Assembly (NCBI RefSeq): GCF_910592395.1
Contig: NC_088323.1
Coordinates: 622,001 to 686,000, forward strand
Length of the DNA: 64,000 nt
Origin: Lineus longissimus
Taxonomy: Eukaryota > Nemertea > Pilidiophora > Heteronemertea > Lineidae
Direction: 5' to 3'
Shown here in pieces: positions 12,540 through 26,870 of this stretch (position 1 is its first letter; each line of letters starts with the position of its first letter). A model generated the notes under the pieces. That model was not told the origin of the DNA. It made no database searches and worked only from the letters and a program-made list of their open reading frames with translations. A program made the translations under genes and the position numbers.

Positions 12540-15500
12540 ACAGGCCTTAGGGTACGCGCCATGATTGTGGCTAGGTCACGCTGGCGGAGGGGTAATTGGG
12601 TGCAAATAGTTCCAAGGTAACCGTATAACTCAATATTACTATAGATATTTCTTAATATATCGTATATATATAGCTCGGTGATTTTATTGAAAATGTTTGC
12701 ATTTGATTTGAATGTTTGAATGGTTTAAAAACAAAATTTTAAGAAGCGAGGTCAACAGGGTCAAAAGAAATAGTTTTTGGCGCCAATGATGTCGGCAATG
12801 GCAGATTTGAATTAAGATTCGAGTCGATTCTTTTAGAAACCGAAAGTGCGGATGCACAGGGCAATTGCATTTAGAAAGCTTCGCCGACTGATAGTCAAAC
12901 CATTCCCTGGAGTACTCGAAAACCTGGAATCGGTGTGTACTTCAGCTTGAAAAGTTCGCGGGTGAAGGGGTTTTCTTCATCATGATATTGATAATGATAA
13001 TAATGATGATGGTTTAAGAGCGCTGGCGGATCCAGGAACTGGAAGAAGAGGGAGCGCACACTGCATTTCTCATCAAAATTGCTGCACTACAGGTGGGTTC
13101 CAAAATTCATGGTCAATTTCAAAGATTCTATAACAATCAGGGGGCGTGCCTCTGGTGCACCCCCTTGGATACGCGCATGATAAACGTTCATGGATGAAAG
13201 TAGAAAGAAATCATTTAAAAGAAAACGATATAAGATTCGCCAGGGTTTGAATCTCATTCGAATCCGCGCCTGATAAACGTTCATGGATGAAAAATGGAAA
13301 GAAGACATTTTAAAAAAACGAAAAAATACATTCGCCGGGGTTCGAACCCGAGACCACCCAATCTAAAGCGCAGCGCTCTAACCGCTGAGCTATCAGGGCG
13401 TTCATGTTTGACTTGAGATATTCGGCAATCTGAAGACAGGCCTTAGGGTACGCGCCATGATTGTGGCTAGGTCACGCTGGCGGAGGGGTAATTGGGTGCA
13501 AATAGTTCCAAGGTAACCGTATAACTCAATATTACTATAGATATTTCTTAATATATCGTATATATATAGCTCGGTGATTTTATTGAAAATGTTTGCATTT
13601 GATTTAAATGTTTGAATGGTTTAAAAACAAAATTTTAAGAAGCGAGGTCAACAGGGTCAAAAGAAATAGTTTTTGGCGCCAATGATGTCGGCAATGGCAG
13701 ATTTGAATTAAGATTCGAGTCGATTCTTTTGGAAGCCGAAAGTGCGGATGCACAGGGCAATTGCATTTAGAAAGCTCCGCCGACTGATAGTCAAACCATT
13801 CCCTGGAGTGCTCGAAAACCTGGAATCGGTGTGTACTTCAGCTTGAAATGTTCGCGGGTGATGGGGTTTTCTTCATCATGATATTGATAATGATGATAAT
13901 GATGATGGTTTAAGAGCGCTGGCGGATCCAGGAACTGGAAGAAGAGGGAGCGCGCACTGCATTTCTCATCAAAATTGCTGCACTACAGGTGGGTTCCAAA
14001 ATTCATGGTCAATTTCAAAGATTCTATAACAATCAGGGGGCGTGCCTCTGGTGCACCCCCTTGGATACGCGCATGATAAACGTTCATGGATGAAAGTAGA
14101 AAGAAATCATTTAAAAGAAAACGATATAAGATTCGCCAGGGTTTGAATCTCATTCGAATCCGCGCCTGATAAACGTTCATGGATGAAAAATGGAAAGAAG
14201 ACCTTTTAAAAAAACGAAAAAAAACATTCGCCGGGGTTCGAACCCGAGACCACCCAATCTAAAGCGCAGCGCTCTAACCGCTGAGCTATCAAGGCGTTCA
14301 TGTTTGACGTGAGATATTCGGCAATCTGAAGACAGGCCTTAGGGTACGCGCCATGATTGTGGCTAGGTCACGCTGGCGGAGGGGTAATTGGGTGCAAATA
14401 GTTCCAAGGTAACCGTATAACTCAATATTACTATAGATATTTCTTAATATATCGTATATATATAGCTCGGTGATTTTATTGAAAATGTTTGCATTTGATT
14501 TAAATGTTTGAATGGTTTAAAAACAAAATTTTAAGAAGCGAGGTCAACAGGGTCAAAAGAAATAGTTTTTGGCGCCAATGATGTCGGCAATGGCAGATTT
14601 GAATTAAGATTCGAGTCGATTCTTTTAGAAACCGAAAGTGCGGATGCACAGGGCAATTGCATTTAGAAAGCTCCGCCGACTGATAGTCAAACCATTCCCT
14701 GGAGTGCTCGAAAACCTGGAATCGGTGTGTACTTCAGCTTGAAAAGTTCGCGGGTGAAGGGGTTTTCTTCATCATGATATTGATAATGATAATAATGATG
14801 ATGGTTTAAGAGCGCTGGCGGATCCAGGAACTGGAAGAAGAGGGAGCGCACACTGCATTTCTCATCAAAATTGCTGCACTACAGGTGGGTTCCAAAATTC
14901 ATGGTCAATTTCAAAGATTCTATAACAATCAGGGGGCGTGCCTCTGGTGCACCCCCTTGGATACGCGCATGATAAACGTTCATGGATGAAAGTAGAAAGA
15001 AATCATTTAAAAGAAAACGATATAAGATTCGCCAGGGTTTGAATCTCATTCGAATCCGCGCCTGATAAACGTTCATGGATGAAAAATGGAAAGAAGACCT
15101 TTTAAAAAAACGAAAAAATACATTCGCCGGGGTTGAACCCGAGACCACCCAATCTAAAGCGCAGCGCTCTAACCGCTGAGCTATCAGGGCGTTCATGTTT
15201 GACTTGAGATATTCGGCAATCTGAAGACAGGCCTTAGGGTACGCGCCATGATTGTGGCTAGGTCACGCTGGCGGAGGGGTAATTGGGTGCAAATAGTTCC
15301 AAGGTAACCGTATAACTCAATATTACTATAGATATTTCTTAATATATCGTATATATATAGCTCGGTGATTTTATTGAAAATGTTTGCATTTGATTTAAAT
15401 GTTTGAATGGTTTAAAAACAAAATATTAAGAAGCGAGGTCAACAGGGTCAAAATAAATAGTTTTTGGCGCCAATGATGTCGGCAATGGCAGATTTGAATT

Positions 15501-18500
15501 AAGATTCGAGTCGATTCTTTTGGAAGCCGAAAGTGCGGATGCACAGGGCAATTGCATTTAGAAAGCTCCGCCGACTGATAGTCAAACCATTCCCTGGAGT
15601 GCTCGAAAACCTGGAATCGGTGTGTACTTCAGCTTGAAATGTTCGCGGGTGATGGGGTTTTCTTCATCATGATATTGATAATGATAATAATGATGATGGT
15701 TTAAGAGCGCTGGCGGATCCAGGAACTGGAAGAAGAGGGAGCGCGCACTGCATTTCTCATCAAAATTGCTGCACTACAGGTGGGTTCCAAAATTCATGGT
15801 CAATTTCAAAGATTCTATAACAATCAGGGGGCGTGCCTCTGGTGCACCCCCTTGGATACGCGCATGATAAACGTTCATGGATGAAAGTAGAAAGAAATCA
15901 TTTAAAAGAAAACGATATAAGATTCGCCAGGGTTTGAATCTCATTCGAATCCGCGCCTGATAAACGTTCATGGATGAAAAATGGAAAGAAGACCTTTTAA
16001 AAAAACGAAAAAAAACATTCGCCGGGGTTCGAACCCGAGACCACCCAATCTAAAGCGCAGCGCTCTAACCGCTGAGCTATCAAGGCGTTCATGTTTGACG
16101 TGAGATATTCGGCAATCTGAAGACAGGCCTTAGGGTACGCGCCATGATTGTGGCTAGGTCACGCTGGCGGAGGGGTAATTGGGTGCAAATAGTTCCAAGG
16201 TAACCGTATAACTCAATATTACTATAGATATTTCTTAATATATCGTATATATAAAGCTCGGTGATTTTATTGAAAATGTTTGCAGTCGATTTAAATGTTT
16301 GAATGGTTTAAAAACAAAATTTTAAGAAGCGAGGTCAACAGGGTCAAAAGAAATAGTTTTTGGCGCCAATGATGTCGGCAATGGCAGATTTGAATTAAGA
16401 TTCGAGTCGATTCTTTTGGAAACCGAAAGTGCGGATGCACAGGGCAATTGCATTTAGAAAGCTCCGCCGACTGATAGTCAAACCATTCCCTGGAGTGCTC
16501 GAAAACCTGGAATCGGTGTGTACTTCAGCTTGAAAAGTTCGCGGGTGAAGGGGTTTTCTTCATCATGATATTGATAATGATAATAATGATGATGGTTTAA
16601 GAGCGCTGGCGGATCCAGGAACTGGAAGAAGAGGGAGCGCACACTGCATTTCTCATCAAAATTGCTGCACTACAGGTGGGTTCCAAAATTCATGGTCAAT
16701 TTCAAAGATTCTATAACAATCAGGGGGCGTGCCTCTGGTGCACCCCCTTGGATACGCGCATGATAAACGTTCATGGATGAAAGTAGAAAGAAATCATTTA
16801 AAAGAAAACGATATAAGATTCGCCAGGGTTTGAATCTCATTCGAATCCGCGCCTGATAAACGTTCATGGATGAAAAATGGAAAGAAGACCTTTTAAAAAA
16901 ACGAAAAAATACATTCGCCGGGGTTGAACCCGAGACCACCCAATCTAAAGCGCAGCGCTCTAACCGCTGAGCTATCAGGGCGTTCATGTTTGACTTGAGA
17001 TATTCGGCAATCTGAAGACAGGCCTTAGGGTACGCGCCATGATTGTGGCTAGGTCACGCTGGCGGAGGGGTAATTGGGTGCAAATAGTTCCAAGGTAACC
17101 GTATAACTCAATATTACTATAGATATTTCTTAATATATCGTATATATATAGCTCGGTGATTTTATTGAAAATGTTTGCATTTGATTTAAATGTTTGAATG
17201 GTTTAAAAACAAAATATTAAGAAGCGAGGTCAACAGGGTCAAAATAAATAGTTTTTGGCGCCAATGATGTCGGCAATGGCAGATTTGAATTAAGATTCGA
17301 GTCGATTCTTTTGGAAGCCGAAAGTGCGGATGCACAGGGCAATTGCATTTAGAAAGCTCCGCCGACTGATAGTCAAACCATTCCCTGGAGTGCTCGAAAA
17401 CCTGGAATCGGTGTGTACTTCAGCTTGAAATGTTCGCGGGTGATGGGGTTTTCTTCATCATGATATTGATAATGATAATAATGATGATGGTTTAAGAGCG
17501 CTGGCGGATCCAGGAACTGGAAGAAGAGGGAGCGCGCACTGCATTTCTCATCAAAATTGCTGCACTACAGGTGGGTTCCAAAATTCATGGTCAATTTCAA
17601 AGATTCTATAACAATCAGGGGGCGTGCCTCTGGTGCACCCCCTTGGATACGCGCATGATAAACGTTCATGGATGAAAGTAGAAAGAAATCATTTAAAAGA
17701 AAACGATATAAGATTCGCCAGGGTTTGAATCTCATTCGAATCCGCGCCTGATAAACGTTCATGGATGAAAAATGGAAAGAAGACCTTTTAAAAAAACGAA
17801 AAAAAACATTCGCCGGGGTTCGAACCCGAGACCACCCAATCTAAAGCGCAGCGCTCTAACCGCTGAGCTATCAAGGCGTTCATGTTTGACGTGAGATATT
17901 CGGCAATCTGAAGACAGGCCTTAGGGTACGCGCCATGATTGTGGCTAGGTCACGCTGGCGGAGGGGTAATTGGGTGCAAATAGTTCCAAGGTAACCGTAT
18001 AACTCAATATTACTATAGATATTTCTTAATATATCGTATATATAAAGCTCGGTGATTTTATTGAAAATGTTTGCAGTCGATTTAAATGTTTGAATGGTTT
18101 AAAAACAAAATTTTAAGAAGCGAGGTCAACAGGGTCAAAAGAAATAGTTTTTGGCGCCAATGATGTCGGCAATGGCAGATTTGAATTAAGATTCGAGTCG
18201 ATTCTTTTGGAAACCGAAAGTGTGGATGCACAGGGCAATTGCATTTAGAAAGCTCCGCCGACTGATAGTCAAACCATTCCCTGGAGTGCTCGAAAACCTG
18301 GAATCGGTGTGTACTTCAGCTTGAAAAGTTCGCGGGTGAAGGGGTTTTCTTCATCATGATATTGATAATGATAATAATGATGATGGTTTAAGAGCGCTGG
18401 CGGATCCAGGAACTGGAAGAAGAGGGAGCGCACACTGCATTTCTCATCAAAATTGCTGCACTACAGGTGGGTTCCAAAATTCATGGTCAATTTCAAAGAT

Positions 18501-19704
18501 TCTATAACAATCAGGGGGCGTGCCTCTGGTGCACCCCCTTGGATACGCGCATGATAAACGTTCATGGATGAAAGTAGAAAGAAATCATTTAAAAGAAAAC
18601 GATATAAGATTCGCCAGGGTTTGAATCTCATTCGAATCCGCGCCTGATAAACGTTCATGGATGAAAAATGGAAAGAAGACCTTTTAAAAAAACGAAAAAA
18701 TACATTCGCCGGGGTTGAACCCGAGACCACCCAATCTAAAGCGCAGCGCTCTAACCGCTGAGCTATCAGGGCGTTCATGTTTGACTTGAGATATTCGGCA
18801 ATCTGAAGACAGGCCTTAGGGTACGCGCCATGATTGTGGCTAGGTCACGCTGGCGGAGGGGTAATTGGGTGCAAATAGTTCCAAGGTAACCGTATAACTC
18901 AATATTACTATAGATATTTCTTAATATATCGTATATATATAGCTCGGTGATTTTATTGAAAATGTTTGCATTTGATTTAAATGTTTGAATGGTTTAAAAA
19001 CAAAATTTTAAGAAGCGAGGTCAACAGGGTCAAAAGAAATAGTTTTTGGCGCCAATGATGTCGGCAATGGCAGATTTGAATTAAGATTCGAGTCGATTCT
19101 TTTAGAAACCGAAAGTGCGGATGCACAGGGCAATTGCATTTAGAAAGCTCCGCCGACTGATAGTCAAACCATTCCCTGGAGTGCTCGAAAACCTGGAATC
19201 GGTGTGTACTTCAGCTTGAAAAGTTCGCGGGTGAAGGGGTTTTCTTCATCATGATATTGATAATGATAATAATGATGATGGTTTAAGAGCGCTGGCGGAT
19301 CCAGGAACTGGAAGAAGAGGGAGCGCACACTGCATTTCTCATCAAAATTGCTGCACTACAGGTGGGTTCCAAAATTCATGGTCAATTTCAAAGATTCTAT
19401 AACAATCAGGGGGCGTGCCTCTGGTGCACCCCCTTGGATACGCGCATGATAAACGTTCATGGATGAAAGTAGAAAGAAATCATTTAAAAGAAAACGATAT
19501 AAAATTCGCCAGGGTTTGAATCTCATTCGAATCCGCGCCTGATAAACGTTCATGGATGAAAAATGGAAAGAAGACCTTTTAAAAAAACGAAAAAAAACAT
19601 TCGCCGGGGTTCGAACCCGAGACCACCCAATCTAAAGCGCAGCGCTCTAACCGCTGAGCTATCAAGGCGTTCATGTTTGACGTGAGATATTCGGCAATCT
19701 GAAG
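12540..19704. repeat. Higher-order repeat block, dimer register (about 1791 bp)
   Basis: Eight monomers (units 15-22) alternate between two types. Odd units read GGGAGCGCACAC, GGTGAAGGGG and ATACATTCG, and end with TATCAGGGCG and GACTTGAG. Even units read GAGCGCGCAC, GAAATGTTCGC and GTGATGGGG, and end with TATCAAGGCG and GACGTGAG. Units 17, 19 and 21 share a one-base deletion in the T-loop (GGTTGAACCC on the plus strand). Units 18 and 20 share AAAATATTAAG and AAATAAATAG. Unit 22 is a hybrid, with its left part odd-like and its right end even-like, as expected from unequal exchange or gene conversion. Confidence 0.8.
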
Positions 19705-22700
19705 ACAGGCCTTAGGGTACGCGCCATGATTGTGGCTAGGTCACGCTGGCGGAGGGGTAATTGGGTGCAAATAGTTCCAAGGTAACCGTATAACTCAATA
19801 TTACTATAGATATTTCTTAATATATCGTATATATAAAGCTCGGTGATTTTATTGAAAATGTTTGCAGTCGATTTAAATGTTTGAATGGTTTAAAAACAAA
19901 AGTTTAAGAAGCGAGGTCAACAGGGTCAAAAGAAATAGTTTTTGGCGCCAATGATGTCGGCAATGGCAGATTTGAATTAAGATTCGAGTCGATTCTTTTG
20001 GAAACCGAAAGTGCGGATGCACAGGGCAATTGCATTTAGAAAGCTCCGCCGACTGATAGTCAAACCATTCCCTGGAGTGCTCGAAAACCTGGAATCGGTG
20101 TGTACTTCAGCTTGAAAAGTTCGCGGGTGAAGGGGTTTTCTTCATCATGATATTGATAATGATAATAATGATGATGGTTTAAGAGCGCTGGCGGATCCAG
20201 GAACTGGAAGAAGAGGGAGCGCGCACTGCATTTCTCATCAAAATTGCTGCACTACAGGTGGGTTCCAAAATTCATGGTCAATTTCAAAGATTCTATAACA
20301 ATCAGGGGGCGTGCCTCTGGTGCACCCCCTTGGATACGCGCATGATAAACGTTCATGGATGAAAGTAGAAAGAAATCATTTAAAAGAAAACGATATAAGA
20401 TTCGCCAGGGTTTGAATCTCATTCGAATCCGCGCCTGATAAACGTTCATGGAAGAAAAATGGAAAGAAGACCTTTTAAAAAAACGAAAAAACACATTCGC
20501 CGGGGTTCGAACCCGAGACCACCCAATCTAAAGCGCAGCGCTCTAACCACTGAGCTATCAGGGCGTTCATGTTTGACTTGAGATATTCGGCAATCTGAAG
20601 ACAGGCCTTAGGGTACGCGCCATGATTGTGGCTAGGTCACGCTGGCGGAAGAGTAATTGGGTGCAAATAGTTCCAAGGTAACCGTATAACTCAATATTAC
20701 TATAGATATTTCTTAATATATCGTATATATATAGCTCGGTGATTTTATTGAAAATGTTTGCATTTGATTTAAATGTTTGAATGGTTTTAAAACAAAATTT
20801 TAAGAAGCGAGGTCAACAGGGTCAAAATAAATAGTTTTTGGCGCCAATGATGCCGGCAATGGCAGATTTGAATTAAGATTCGAGTCGATTCTTTTGGAAG
20901 CCGAAAGTGCGGATGCACAGGGCAATTGCATTTAGAAAGCTCCGCCGCCTGATAGTCAAACCATTCCCTGGAGTGCTCGAAAACCTGGAATCGGTGTGTA
21001 CTACAGCTTGAAATGTTCGCGGGTGATGGGGTTTTCTTCATCATGATATTGATAATGATAATAATGATGATGGTTTAAGAGCGCTGGCGGATCCAGGAAC
21101 TGGAAGAAGAGGGAGCGCGCACTGCATTTCTCATCAAAATTGCTGCACTACAGGTGGGTTCCAAAATTCATGGTCAATTTCAAAGATTCTATAACAATCA
21201 GGGGGCGTGCCTCTGGTGCGCCCCCTTGGATACGCGCATGATAAACGTTCATGGATGAAAGTAGAAAGAAATCATTTAAAAGAAAACGATATAAGATTCG
21301 CCAGGGTTTGAATCTCATTCGAATCCGCGCCTGATAAACGTTCATGGATGAAAAATGGAAAGAAGACCTTTTAAAAAAACGAAAAAAAACATTCGCCGGG
21401 GTTCGAACCCGAGACCACCCAATCTAAAGCGCAGCGCTCTAACCGCTGAGCTATCAAGGCGTTCATGTTTGACGTGAGATATTCGGCAATCTGAAGACAG
21501 GCCTTAGGGTACGCGCCATGATTGTGGCTAGGTCATGCTGGCGGAGGGGTAATTGGGTGCAAATAGTTCCAAGGTAACCGTATAACTCAATATTACTATA
21601 GATATTTCTTAATATATCGTATATATATAGCTCGGTGATTTTATTGAAAATGTTTGCATTTGATTTAAATGTTTGAATGGTTTAAAAACAAAATATTAAG
21701 AAGCGAGGTCAACAGGGTCAAAATAAATAGTTTTTGGCGCCAATGATGTCGGCAATGGCAGATTTGAATTAAGATTCGAGTCGATTCTTTTGGAAGCCGA
21801 AAGTGCGGATGCACAGGGCAATTGCATTTAGAAAGCTCCGCCGACTGATAGTCAAACCATTCCCTGGAGTGCTCGAAAACCTGGAATCGGTGTGTACTTC
21901 AGCTTGAAATGTTCGCGGGTGATGGGGTTTTCTTCATCATGATATTGATAATGATAATAATGATGATGGTTTAAGAGCGCTGGCGGATCCAGGAACTGGA
22001 AGAAGAGGGAGCGCGCACTGCATTTCTCATCAAAATTGCTGCACTACAGGTGGGTTCCAAAATTCATGGTCAATTTCAAAGATTCTATAACAATCAGGGG
22101 GCGTGCCTCTGGTGCACCCCCTTGGATACGCGCATGATAAACGTTCATGGATGAAAGTAGAAAGAAATCATTTAAAAGAAAACGATATAAGATTCGCCAG
22201 GGTTTGAATCTCATTCGAATCCGCGCCTGATAAACGTCCATGGATGAAAAATGGAAAGAAGACCTTTTAAAAAAACGAAAAAAAACATTCGCCGGGGTCG
22301 AACCCGAGACCACCCAATCTAAAGCGCAGCGCTCTAACCGCTGAGCTATCAAGGCGTTCATGTTTGACGTGAGATATTCGGCAATCTGAAGACAGGCCTT
22401 AGGGTACGCGCCATGATTGTGGCTAGGTCACGCTGGCGGAGGGGTAATTGGGTGCAAATAGTTCCAAGGTAACCGTATAACTCAATATTACTATAGATAT
22501 TTCTTAATATATCGTATATATAAAGCTCGGTGATTTTATTGAAAATGTTTGCAGTCGATTTAAATGTTTGAATGGTTTAAAAACAAAATTTTAAGAAGCG
22601 AGGTCAACAGGGTCAAAAGAAATAGTTTTTGGCGCCAATGATGTCGGCAATGGCAGATTTGAATTAAGATTCGAGTCGATTCTTTTGGAAACCGAAAGTG

Positions 22701-23287
22701 CGGATGCACAGGGCAATTGCATTTAGAAAGCTCCGCCGACTGATAGTCAAACCATTCCCTGGAGTGCTCGAAAACCTGGAATCGGTGTGTACTTCAGCTT
22801 GAAAAGTTCGCGGGTGAAGGGGTTTTCTTCATCATGATATTGATAATGATAATAATGATGATGGTTTAAGAGCGCTGGCGGATCCAGGAACTGGAAGAAG
22901 AGGGAGCGCGCACTGCATTTCTCATCAAAATTGCTGCACTACAGGTGGGTTCCAAAATTCATGGTCAATTTCAAAGATTCTATAACAATCAGGGGGCGTG
23001 CCTCTGGTGCACCCCCTTGGATACGCGCATGATAAACGTTCATGGATGAAAGTAGAAAGAAATCATTTAAAAGAAAACGATATAAGATTCGCCAGGGTTT
23101 GAATCTCATTCGAATCCGCGCCTGATAAACGTTCATGGAAGAAAAATGGAAAGAAGACCTTTTAAAAAAACGAAAAAACACATTCGCCGGGGTTCGAACC
23201 CGAGACCACCCAATCTAAAGCGCAGCGCTCTAACCACTGAGCTATCAGGGCGTTCATGTTTGACTTGAGATATTCGGCAATCTGAAG

Positions 23288-26200
23288 ACAGGCCTTAGGG
23301 TACGCGCCATGATTGTGGCTAGGTCACGCTGGCGGAAGAGTAATTGGGTGCAAATAGTTCCAAGGTAACCGTATAACTCAATATTACTATAGATATTTCT
23401 TAATATATCGTATATATATAGCTCGGTGATTTTATTGAAAATGTTTGCATTTGATTTAAATGTTTGAATGGTTTAAAAACAAAATTTTAAGAAGCGAGGT
23501 CAACAGGGTCAAAATAAATAGTTTTTGGCGCCAATGATGTCGGCAATGGCAGATTTGAATTAAGATTCGAGTCGATTCTTTTGGAAGCCGAAAGTGCGGA
23601 TGCACAGGGCAATTGCATTTAGAAAGCTCCGCCGACTGATAGTCAAACCATTCCCTGGAGTGCTCGAAAACCTGGAATCGGTGTGTACTTCAGCTTGAAA
23701 TGTTCGCGGGTGATGGGGTTTTCTTCATCATGATATTGATAATGACAATAATGATGATGGTTTAAGAGCGCTGGCGGATCCAGGAACTGGAAGAAGAGGG
23801 AGCGCGCACTGCATTTCTCATCAAAATTGCTGCACTACAGGTGGGTTCCAAAATTCATGGTCAATTTCAAAGATTCTATAACAATCAGGGGGCGTGCCTC
23901 TGGTGCGCCCCCTTGGATACGCGCATGATAAACGTTCATGGATGAAAGTAGAAAGAAATCATTTAAAAGAAAACGATATAAGATTCGCCAGGGTTTGAAT
24001 CTCATTCAAATCCGCGCCTGATAAACGTTCATGGATGAAAAATGGAAAGAAGACCTTTTAAAAAAACGAAAAAAAACATTCGCCGGGGTTCGAACCCGAG
24101 ACCACCCAATCTAAAGCGCAGCGCTCTAACCGCTGAGCTATCAAGGCGTTCATGTTTGACGTGAGATATTCGGCAATCTGAAGACAGGCCTTAGGGTACG
24201 CGCCATGATTGTGGCTAGGTCATGCTGGCGGAGGGGTAATTGGGTGCAAATAGTTCCAAGGTAACCGTATAACTCAATATTAATATAGATATTTCTTAAT
24301 ATATCGTATATATATAGCTCGGTGATTTTATTGAAAATGTTTGCAGTCGATTTAAATGTTTGAATGGTTTAAAAACAAAATTTTAAGAAGCGAGGTCAAC
24401 AGGGTCAAAAGAAATAGTTTTTGGCGCCAATGATGTCGGCAATGGCAGATTTGAATTAAGATTCGAGTCGATTCTTTTGGAAACCGAAAGTGCGGATGCA
24501 CAGGGCAATTGCATTTAGAAAGCTCCGCCGACTGATAGTCAAACCATTCCCTGGAGTGCTCGAAAACCTGGAATCGGTGTGTACTTCAGCTTGAAAAGTT
24601 CGCGGGTGAAGGGGTTTTCTTCATCATGATATTGATAATGATAATAATGATGATGGTTTAAGAGCGCTGGCGGATCCAGGAACTGGAAGAAGAGGGAGCG
24701 CACACTGCATTTCTCATCAAAATTGCTGCACTACAGGTGGGTTCCAAAATTCATGGTCAATTTCAAAGATTCTATAACAATCAGGGGGCGTGCCTCTGGT
24801 GCACCCCCTTGGATACGCGCATGATAAACGTTCATGGATGAAAGTAGAAAGAAATGATTTAAAAGAAAACGATATAAGATTCGCCAGGGTTTGAATCTCA
24901 TTCGAATCCGCGCCTGATAAACGTTCATGGATGAAAAATGGAAAGAAGACCTTTTAAAAAAACGAAAAAATACATTCGCCGGGGTTCGAACCCGAGACCA
25001 CCCAATCTAAAGCGCAGCGCTCTAACCGCTGAGCTATCAAGGCGTTCATGTTTGACTTGATATATTCGGCAATCTGAAGACAGGTCTTAGGGTACGCGCC
25101 ATGATTGTGGCTAGGTCACGCTGGCGGAAGAGTAATTGGGTGCAAATAGTTCCAAGGTAACCGTATAACTCAATATTACTATAGATATTTCTTAATATAT
25201 CGTATATATATAGCTCGGTGATTTTATTGAAAATGTTTGCAGTCGATTTAAATGTTTGAATGGTTTAAAAACAAAATTTTAAGAAGCGAGGTCAACAGGG
25301 TCAAAAGAAATAGTTTTTGGCGCCAATGATGTCGGCAATGGCAGATTTGAATTAAGATTCGAGTCGATTCTTTTGGAAACCGAAAGTGCGGATGCACAGG
25401 GCAATTGCATTTAGAAAGCTCCGCCGACTGATAGTCAAACCATTCCCTGGAGTGCTCGAAAACCTGGAATCGGTGTGTACTTCAGCTTGAAAAGTTCGCG
25501 GGTGAAGGGGTTTTCTTCATCATGATATTGATAATGATAATAATGATGATGGTTTAAGAGCGCTGGCGGATCCAGGAACTGGAAGAAGAGGGAGCGCGCA
25601 CTGCATTTCTCATCAAAATTGCTGCACTACAGGTGGGTTCCAAAATTCATGGTCAATTTCAAAGATTCTATAACAATCAGGGGGCGTGCCTCTGGTGCAC
25701 CCCCTTGGATACGCGCATGATAAACGTTCATGGATGAAAGTAGAAAGAAATCATTTAAAAGAAAACGATATCAGATTCGCCAGGGTTTGAATCTCATTCG
25801 AATCCGCGCCTGATAAACGTTCATGGATGAAAAATGGAAAGAAGACCTTTTAAAAAAACGAAAAAACACATTCGCCGGGGTTCGAACCGAGACCACCCAA
25901 TCTAAAGCGCAGCGCTCTAACCACTGAGCTATCAGGGCGTTCATGTTTGACTTGAGATATTCGGCAATCTGAAGACAGGCCTTAGGGTACGCGCCATGAT
26001 TGTGGCTAGGTCACGCTGGCGGAGGGGTAATTGGGTGCAAATAGTTCCAAGGTAACCGTATAACTCAATATTACTATAGATATTTCTTAATATATCGTAT
26101 ATATATAGCTCGGTGATTTTATTGAAAATGTTTGCATTTGATTTAAATGTTTGAATGGTTTAAAAACAAAATTTTAAGAAGCGAGGTCAACAGGGTCAAA

Positions 26201-26870
26201 AGAAATAGTTTTTGGCGCCAATGATGTCGGCAATGGCAGATTTGAATTAAGATTCGAGTCGATTCTTTTGGAAGCCGAAAGTGCGGATGCACAGGGCAAT
26301 TGCATTTAGAAAGCTCCGCCGACTGATAGTCAAACCATTCCCTGGAGTGCTCGAAAACCTGGAATCGGTGTGTACTTCAGCTTGAAATGTTCGCGGGTGA
26401 TGGGGTTTTCTTCATCATGATATTGATAATGATAATAATGATGATGGTTTAAGAGCGCTGGCGGATCCAGGAACTGGAAGAAGAGGGAGCGCGCACTGCA
26501 TTTCTCATCAAAATTGCTGCACTACAGGTGGGTTCCAAAATTCATGGTCAATTTCAAAGATTCTATAACAATCAGGGGGCGTGCCTCTGGTGCACCCCCT
26601 TGGATACGCATATGATAAACGTTCATGGATGAAAGTAGAAAGAAATCATTTAAAAGAAAACGATATAAGATTCGCCAGGGTTTGAATCTCATTCGAATCC
26701 GCGCCTGATAAACGTTCATGGATGAAAAATGGAAAGAAGACCTTTTAAAAAAAGGAAAAAAAACATTCGCCGGGGTTCGAACCCGAGACCACCCAATCTA
26801 AAGCGCAGCGCTCTAACCACTGAGCTATCAGGGCGTTCATGTTTGACTTGAGATATTCGGCAATCTGAAG
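23288..26870. repeat. Higher-order repeat, tetramer copy 1 (types E-A-B-C, 3583 bp)
   Basis: Units 27-30 form an ordered set. Type E has GACAATAATG, GGTGCGCCCC and CATTCAAATCC. Type A has GGTCATGCTGG, TATTAATATAG, GAAATGATTT and TTGATATATTC. Type B has ACAGGTCTT, GATATCAGATTC and the shortened T-stem GGTTCGAACCGAG. Type C has an altered GCGCATG site, AAAAGGAAAA and CTTGAAATGTTC. The same order repeats in the next 3583 bp. Confidence 0.85.

Noticed and set aside
14879-15196. 105-residue frames containing the LIAQRLERCALDWVVSGSTPA-type peptide
   Set aside because: This peptide is simply the translation of the tRNA-like block, joined to the usual frame by the one-base deletion in units 17, 19, 21 and 25. 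It is not a gene.
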